This document shows, piece after piece, positions 42,256 to 47,411 of a stretch of 47,411 bases of DNA; position 1 is the first letter of the stretch; every line of letters begins with the position of its first letter. A program made the position numbers and the translations under genes. The notes under the pieces are model-generated. The model did not search any database. It saw only the letters and a list, made by a program, of their open reading frames with translations, and was not told the DNA's origin. This DNA is from Bacillota bacterium. GTDB taxonomy: Bacteria > Bacillota > Negativicutes > DSM-13327. The stretch is taken from the NCBI GenBank assembly GCA_017889585.1, contig JAGFZX010000036.1, forward strand, positions 1 to 47,411. The letters run 5' to 3'.

Positions 42256-42978
42256 ATGCTAATGATAGCTGTTTGTGATGATGATCCTTCAGATAAAAGC
42301 AAAATCTGTAATATGATAGAAAGCTATTTGCAAAATAAGCAGATCAATGGAAAAATAGTTGCCTATGATAATGCAGAAAAGTTAAACTTTGCAATTGAGA
42401 GTAAAAAAATAAATTTTGATATTATATTTTTGGATATTATTATGGGTGATATGGATGGCATGACTTGTGCTAGAATGATCCGTCGACAGGACAAACTGGT
42501 CAATATTGTATTTTTAACCAGTTTTACGGACTATGTTTATGAAGGGTACGAGGTCAATGCTGTAGCTTATTTGTTAAAACCTTTACATGGGCAGAAAGTA
42601 ATTGCAGTTTTGGAAAACATAATTGCCCAGATCGACGAACTGGGAAAAGAAAGTATTGCAATTAGCAGTGGCGGTGTAATAAGACGGATATTGATAAAAG
42701 ATATTCTTTATCTAGAAAGTCAGAAGAATATAGTTGAGATTATTTTAGCCCAGACAGGCGAACGATTGACTATGTATACTACTCTGGATGAATTTGAACA
42801 ACTTTATCAATCAAAAATGTGGATTCGGCATCACAAGAGTTTTATTGCCAATTATATGTATATTGAACAATACACAAGCGATAAGTTTGTACTAAGGGGA
42901 GGGAATGTTATACCCATTAGTCGGACTTATAAAAATAAGGCGAAGGAGTGCTTTTTTACTCTTTTGCATAATCAATAG
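42256..42978 (+). CDS. LytTR-family response regulator
   Basis: 240 residues. Receiver domain with acidic pocket CDDDPSD (7-13), phosphoacceptor Asp60 in IIFLDIIMGDMDG, Thr/Ser at VFLTSF (86-91) and Lys108 in LLKPL. The C-terminal LytTR DNA-binding domain (about 139-238) has KDILYLESQKNIVEI, MWIRHHKSFIANYMYIE and GNVIPISRTYK. This class binds direct repeats upstream of target promoters. With the GHKL kinase at 34778 it forms a likely two-component system, though about 6 kb apart. AGGGTGAA precedes the ATG; it is transcribed alone and has its own terminator. Confidence 0.92.
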   Translation: MLMIAVCDDDPSDKSKICNMIESYLQNKQINGKIVAYDNAEKLNFAIESKKINFDIIFLDIIMGDMDGMTCARMIRRQDKLVNIVFLTSFTDYVYEGYEVNAVAYLLKPLHGQKVIAVLENIIAQIDELGKESIAISSGGVIRRILIKDILYLESQKNIVEIILAQTGERLTMYTTLDEFEQLYQSKMWIRHHKSFIANYMYIEQYTSDKFVLRGGNVIPISRTYKNKAKECFFTLLHNQ

Positions 42979-43016
42979 AAGAACCTTGTACTTGATACAC
43001 GGTTCTTCTATTTTTG
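42976..43016 (+). terminator. Terminator of the response regulator gene
   Basis: AGAAGAACC (42977-42985) pairs with GGTTCTTCT (43001-43009), followed by ATTTTTG. The stem starts inside the stop codon. Confidence 0.88.
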
Positions 43017-43021
43017 TCAAT

Positions 43022-43084
43022 TTTCCTTAAAAATCTGCTAGTTTTCCTTGTTCTGATCAAAGGATTTGTGAATTTTAGTATAAT
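43022..43084 (+). promoter_or_regulatory. Promoter of the hydrolase-phosphoesterase-porin operon with LytTR-type repeats
   Basis: TTTCCTTAAAAATC at 43022 and TTTCCTTGTTC at 43043 are 21 bp apart, with TATAAT at 43079-43084, 57 bp after the first repeat. Third occurrence of the motif. Confidence 0.78.
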
Positions 43085-43131
43085 AATCCTAGTGTTGATC
43101 TTAGTTATAACGATAATGAAGGAGAGATGTT

Positions 43132-44136
43132 ATGAATGCAATAAAAATTGCAATAGCAGGGATGGTACTTTTTTTTAGCTTGACCTTGGTAACATTTGCA
43201 AATGAAATCACAGCTACTGATTATTCAAAGCCACAACATTGGTTGTCATTGCCGAGTTCTGTTGAAAAAGAAGTGGATATTTTTTATCTTTATCCAACTG
43301 TATTTCAAAAAAACGATGAAAATGAATCAAACATTTGTAACATTGATAATTATAGTATGTTGAAATATTCCAAGTTAGCCCGTGTATTTCAGGCTTCTGC
43401 TTTTGAAACCGTAGGGAATATTTATGCACCATACTACAGACAGGCCGATGCTGCCTATACATTGAGTTTACCTTTGGCAGAGCAAGAAAAAGTTATTGGA
43501 GGAATTCCAACTTCAGATGTAGTTGCAGCATTCGACTACTATATCAAAAATTATAATGAAGGGCGTCCCTTTATCTTAGCGGGCCATTCTCAAGGTTCAA
43601 ATGTACTGTTATATTTATTGTCAGAGTACATGAAGGAAAATCCCGAAGTGTATAATCAGATGATTGCTGCGTATGTCATTGGATATTCTGTTACACCAGA
43701 GTATCTTGCTAGCAATCCACATTTGAAATTTGCAGAAGGTCCAAATGATACGGGTGTTATTGTTTCGTATAATACGGAAGCTACAAAAATAGAAGGTCAA
43801 AATCCAGTCCTATTATCTGGTGCTTTTGCAATCAACCCTATTTCCTGGTCGAGAGGTGAAGAGCTGGCAACCGCTGAGGAAAGTTTAGGATCGATAGAAA
43901 TGGACAAAAATGGAAAAATGGTAACCTTAACTAAGTATGCAGATGCCCAAGTGGATCTTGATAGAGGTGCAGTGATCTGCAGTACCGTTGATGTAGAAAC
44001 CTTATCTCCGGGAAATAAGGTATTTCCTAGAGGAGTCTATCATCGCTATGATTATCTATTTTATTACTACAATATTAGGGAAAATGCTGCCAATAGAACT
44101 GAAAAATTTTTAAAAAATAAATCTAAAATGCTATGA
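43132..44136 (+). CDS. Secreted DUF3089 alpha/beta hydrolase
   Basis: 334 residues. Signal peptide (residues 1-23, cleavage after TFA), then an alpha/beta-hydrolase fold of the DUF3089 type: VDIFYLYPTVF, the NIYAPYYRQADAAYTLS segment, and the nucleophile elbow AGHSQGSN with Ser153. Family members are putative lipases or esterases. It starts the operon with the phosphoesterase and the barrel protein. AAGGAGAG lies five bases before the ATG. Substrate unknown. Confidence 0.87.
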   Translation: MNAIKIAIAGMVLFFSLTLVTFANEITATDYSKPQHWLSLPSSVEKEVDIFYLYPTVFQKNDENESNICNIDNYSMLKYSKLARVFQASAFETVGNIYAPYYRQADAAYTLSLPLAEQEKVIGGIPTSDVVAAFDYYIKNYNEGRPFILAGHSQGSNVLLYLLSEYMKENPEVYNQMIAAYVIGYSVTPEYLASNPHLKFAEGPNDTGVIVSYNTEATKIEGQNPVLLSGAFAINPISWSRGEELATAEESLGSIEMDKNGKMVTLTKYADAQVDLDRGAVICSTVDVETLSPGNKVFPRGVYHRYDYLFYYYNIRENAANRTEKFLKNKSKML

Positions 44137-44148
44137 GGAGAAGTGATT

Positions 44149-45876
44149 ATGAAAAAATTATCCAGAAGATCCTTCATCAAAACAGGACTATCGGGAGCAG
44201 CTCTGATTATGTGGAGTGGACTTCTGCCAAGTCCTAAATGGCTGCTGCATCCGATAGAAGCTGCGCCAGGTTTCCAGACAACAATTAAACGTACCGTTAT
44301 TCCTGTACCTGTGCCTGTTAATTCGCCTAAGCTTCATCCGAGTGATATTTCCCAATATAAACAGTATGGTTACGGCATTTGGCAGGAAGGAGCAGGGGTT
44401 GTTGTTGAAAAAAGACTGGATCTTATGCCAGCTACATATACCGATAATTTAGTTAAAAAGAGGGCAAAAATTTTACGTTTTTTTACCATAACCGACATTC
44501 ATATTACCGACAAGGAATCTCCTAATCAGGCTATTTATCTTGGTCTCAAGCACGGTATTTCTTCGGCATATTCGGGGGTGATGCTGTATACGACTCATGT
44601 TCTTAATGCAGCCATTCAAAAGGTAAATGCCATTCACAGAGATAATCCAATTGATTTCGGTATTTCTCTGGGTGACACTTGTAACAATACACAGTACAAT
44701 GAACTCAGATGGTATATCGATGTTCTTGATGGTAAGGTCATTACTCCGAGTTCCGGTGCTCATATTGGAGCCGACACTATCGATTATCAGAAACCTTACA
44801 AGGCGGAAGGGCTTGATAAGACGATTCCTTGGTATCAGACTCTTGGTAATCACGATCATTTTTGGATTGGTACAAACCCTGTAAGTGATTACCTTCGTCA
44901 GGTCTTTGTTGGTGATGAGGTCCTCAAAATGGGAGATATCTTCATTCCTGGAGGCATAAATAAACGTGATTTTTATATGGGTGTACTCGATGGCGGGACG
45001 CCTTACGGTGATATTATCGGTGCAGGACCTGTCGATGAGTTTACAACCCCTCCTAAAGTTGTCGCAGATCCGAGTCGCCGTTCACTTTCGAGACAGAAGT
45101 GGATGAAGGAATTTTTGACAACATCCTCAAATCCAGTTGGTCATGGTTTTACTCAGGCCAACATCGATAATGACTTTGCTTCTTATAGTTTCGAGCCAAA
45201 GTCCAATATACCAATCAAGGTTATTGTACTCGACGACACTCAAAGCGAGGAGGATCCTGATATTCATGGCTATGGGCATGGCTCTCTTGACAAAGCGCGT
45301 TATGATTGGCTTGTAAGTGAACTTGATAAAGGCCAGACGGAAGGTAAGCTTATGATCATTGCTGCGCATATACCGATAGGCGTTGAAGGCGTGGATTCTT
45401 ATATTGGTTGGTGGTCCAACGCTTATATATCCGAGGAAAACCTTATTGCCAAACTTCACACCTATCCAAATCTCATCATGTGGATCGCGGGACATCGACA
45501 TTTGAATACAGTGGTTCCATTTAAATCACCTGATCCAAATCGTCCTGAACTTGGTTTCTGGCAAGTTGAAACCGCATCACTAAGGGATTTTCCTCAGCAA
45601 TTCCGTACTTTCGAGCTTGTTCGTAACAGTGATAATACAATTTCAATCTTTACCACTGATGTAGATACAGCAGTTGAAGAGGGTACGCCTGCTGCTATAT
45701 CCCGGTCATATGCTATTGCTGCTCAGCAGATATACTCAGCAGGTCAGAAGTTATCTTCCAGTGAGGGAATGGGACCATTGCTACCTTCTGGATCATATAA
45801 TGCCGAACTTGTTATACCACTGAGCCCTAAAATGCAGGCAAAGATTAAAAACATGGGAATCGAGATATACAAATAA
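44149..45876 (+). CDS. Tat-exported metallophosphoesterase (TIGR03768-like)
   Basis: 575 residues. A twin-arginine signal, [19 protein letters not shown], implies export in folded, metal-loaded form. Metallophosphoesterase motifs in order: [33 protein letters not shown] and AGHRHLN, giving the usual Asp/His/Asn metal ligands. This resembles the RPA4764-type family. The start at 44149 follows AGGAGAA by seven bases; a GTG at 44143 is in frame. It may release phosphate or diester products handled with the adjacent hydrolase, but no substrate is visible. Confidence 0.87.
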   Translation: MKKLSRRSFIKTGLSGAALIMWSGLLPSPKWLLHPIEAAPGFQTTIKRTVIPVPVPVNSPKLHPSDISQYKQYGYGIWQEGAGVVVEKRLDLMPATYTDNLVKKRAKILRFFTITDIHITDKESPNQAIYLGLKHGISSAYSGVMLYTTHVLNAAIQKVNAIHRDNPIDFGISLGDTCNNTQYNELRWYIDVLDGKVITPSSGAHIGADTIDYQKPYKAEGLDKTIPWYQTLGNHDHFWIGTNPVSDYLRQVFVGDEVLKMGDIFIPGGINKRDFYMGVLDGGTPYGDIIGAGPVDEFTTPPKVVADPSRRSLSRQKWMKEFLTTSSNPVGHGFTQANIDNDFASYSFEPKSNIPIKVIVLDDTQSEEDPDIHGYGHGSLDKARYDWLVSELDKGQTEGKLMIIAAHIPIGVEGVDSYIGWWSNAYISEENLIAKLHTYPNLIMWIAGHRHLNTVVPFKSPDPNRPELGFWQVETASLRDFPQQFRTFELVRNSDNTISIFTTDVDTAVEEGTPAAISRSYAIAAQQIYSAGQKLSSSEGMGPLLPSGSYNAELVIPLSPKMQAKIKNMGIEIYK

Positions 45877-45904
45877 TTAAATCCTTAAAAAATGGAGAGT
45901 GTTT

Positions 45905-46822
45905 ATGAAAAAAAAACTCCTTGTTTTTAAATTACTAATAAGTTTCCTGATTCTAGGGGCACATACAGCTCATGCTACAGAGGTCGGATCAAGCTATTAC
46001 TTTCCTGGTTCCGCCACCACTTTTGCCACTAGCGTAAAGCCGGCGCCTGGTTTGATGATGGTTAATGAAATGTTATTTTATAATGGTAAGGTTGATACAG
46101 CTGTGGCAAGAGGACTTGTTCATGTGGATTTGAAAGCTACAGCTTTGTACAATTATGTTGGTGGCTTTTATACTTTTGAGAAGCCTGTACTAGGGAGTCG
46201 GTTACAAATAGGAGCTGTTGTTCCAGTTGGACATGTTGATTTTATTGCAAAAATCGCTTCGATTAATGCATCGGATAATCATACGGATATTGGTGATACG
46301 GTGCTCTCGGCTGCTCTGTATTGGAAGAAAGATGATATTCATTATAAACTGATTCAATCAGTTTATGCTCCAACGGGTGGTTATAGTATCAACAATTTGG
46401 CGAATGTGGGCCGAAACTACTGGGGTTTTGATACTTCCTTGGTCATGACTTGGCTTAATGTGAAGAAAGGGATTGAAATTTCGGTTACGCCTGGAATTAT
46501 GTTTAATACAAAAAACACGGCTACTGATTATAAGTCAGGGGATGAATTCCACGTTGACTTCGCAGTGAACCAATATTTATCACAAAATTTAGCAGTGGGT
46601 CTCCAGGGCTATTATTACCGCCAGTTGACTGGTGATAGTGGTAGTGGTGCAAAGCTTGGCAGCTTCAAAGGCGAGGCGTTTGGCATCGGACCAGCCGTTC
46701 TCTGGATGCCCAAATATGCAAAGGGAAACGTCTTGGTAATCGCTAAATGGCTTCATGACGTGAATCAAACCAAGCGCATGCATGGGGATTACGGACAGCT
46801 TACAGTAGGATATAAGTTCTGA
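45905..46822 (+). CDS. Outer-membrane beta-barrel protein (Phenol_MetA_deg/SphA-like)
   Basis: 305 residues. Sec signal (KLLVFKLLISFLILGAHTAHA), then alternating strands typical of barrels, including GLMMVNEMLFYNGKV, LQIGAVVPVGHVDF, SVYAPTGGYSINNLANVGRNYWGFD and a C-terminal strand ending LTVGYKF, the terminal Phe that is the usual outer-membrane assembly signal. This pattern matches the MetA-pathway phenol degradation/transport family. It supports a diderm host. GGAGAG lies five bases before the ATG. Last gene of the operon; no clear terminator. Confidence 0.85.
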   Translation: MKKKLLVFKLLISFLILGAHTAHATEVGSSYYFPGSATTFATSVKPAPGLMMVNEMLFYNGKVDTAVARGLVHVDLKATALYNYVGGFYTFEKPVLGSRLQIGAVVPVGHVDFIAKIASINASDNHTDIGDTVLSAALYWKKDDIHYKLIQSVYAPTGGYSINNLANVGRNYWGFDTSLVMTWLNVKKGIEISVTPGIMFNTKNTATDYKSGDEFHVDFAVNQYLSQNLAVGLQGYYYRQLTGDSGSGAKLGSFKGEAFGIGPAVLWMPKYAKGNVLVIAKWLHDVNQTKRMHGDYGQLTVGYKF

Positions 46823-46853
46823 TACTAAGGAATAATAGTAAGCTAAAAATTAC

Positions 46854-47411
46854 GGTTCTGGTGTAAAGATTTCGCAAAGCTAAAGATTGCCATATTTTCA
46901 CCCGAATATTACGCTGCGATACCCATAATTTTATTAAAGAACTTAACCTCAGAGAGGGCAGATTGAATTTCTTCAACCTGCCCCTTTCTGATCATATGCA
47001 TAGCTTCAATTCCGCAAATTGCTTTCTCAGCAGTTATAAAACTATCAAATCCAAGCATTGGCTTGATCTTTCTTTTAATAAATCTATGGTCTTGCTCAAT
47101 TATATTATTTAGATATTTTATTCTCCGAAGCGTTGTTTTAACTGAAAGAGTTCCAATATAAATCATTTCATAAATAGAACCTTAGTTGCAGCGTACTTAT
47201 CAGTTGTTATGACCCTTGGTTGCTGATTATGTGTAGCTTTTAAAGCTTTTGTAAAGAACTTCTTAGCTGCATCTTTATCACGATGTTCAGATACAAAAAA
47301 GTCTACAGTGTTTCCTTGAGAATCAACTGCTCAATATAAATATGCATTTCTACCCTTGATTTCCAGATAGGTTTCATCCATCCACCACGAATCATTCGTT
47401 GGTTTAATATG
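46854..47411 (-). mobile_element. IS6-family element, second copy, inverted, runs off the window
   Basis: GGTTCTGGTGTAAA at 46854-46867 matches the GGTTCTGGTGCAAA end of the copy at 33549. The transposase lies on the minus strand with its 3' end toward the 34.8-46.8 kb block. The 5' end is beyond 47411. Confidence 0.8.
46909..47411 (-). pseudogene. IS6-family transposase, frameshifted with in-frame stop, 5' end outside
   Basis: The 3' part is intact: KYLNNIIEQDHRFIKRK with the catalytic Glu, FDSFITAEKAICGIEAMHMI and the ending FNKIMGIAA. Upstream, one base is lost near 47180 (between TDKYAAT and the MIYIG segment) relative to the first copy, and a TGA stands at about 47330 where the first copy reads Arg (LYRS). 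It therefore cannot make an active transposase. Confidence 0.82.

Overview
The window looks like chromosomal DNA of an endospore-forming Firmicute with an outer membrane, most likely a Negativicute of the Sporomusaceae (Pelosinus/Sporomusa type). Sporulation is indicated by a Spo0E-type phosphatase, a CwlD-type cortex amidase and a YjcZ-like small protein. An outer membrane is indicated by a beta-barrel protein ending in Phe and by two secretin-domain proteins. Base composition is AT-rich and intergenic distances are short. The taxonomic call is inference from gene content, not from a search.

Layout. 1-3600: end of a ribosomal protein operon (rpsI), then small and decayed genes (a LexA-like relic, Spo0E, several unknown short ORFs). 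3600-16140: mixed housekeeping and accessory genes: a secreted protein, a monofunctional transglycosylase, cwlD, the AmmeMemoRadiSam trio (amrB-amrA-amrS), a class V aminotransferase, a TuaH-like glycosyltransferase, a MerR/GyrI-like regulator, a YitT membrane protein, a ketopantoate reductase-like enzyme and a DcuB C4-dicarboxylate antiporter. 16540-24893: a complete arginine operon argC-J-B-D-F-G-H behind two ARG boxes placed on the -35 and -10 of its promoter. 24958-33227: ilvE, then cdaA-cdaR-(FAD protein)-glmM-glmS, the c-di-AMP/amino-sugar cluster, with a glmS ribozyme in front of glmS. A family of two-hairpin repeats sits between argB/argD, argF/argG and ribozyme/glmS, and one copy encodes the last residues of ArgF. 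33230-34770: an IS6-family remnant, three long palindromes and gene fragments.

34778-46822 is the most interesting part: about 12 kb between two oppositely oriented, damaged IS6-family copies. It holds an AgrC-like GHKL histidine kinase, a LytTR response regulator, two tandem orphan secretin-domain proteins, a secreted carboxypeptidase-regulatory-like protein, two unknown secreted proteins, a secreted DUF3089 hydrolase, a Tat-exported metallophosphoesterase and an outer-membrane barrel protein. Three transcription units start with the same promoter architecture: two TTTCCT-type direct repeats exactly 21 bp apart, with a TATAAT 56-57 bp after the first repeat. This is the geometry expected of a LytTR-activated promoter. 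I read the locus as one density- or signal-controlled secretion/cell-surface regulon whose kinase and regulator genes lie inside it, apparently without the pseudopilin, ATPase or inner-membrane parts that normally accompany a secretin.
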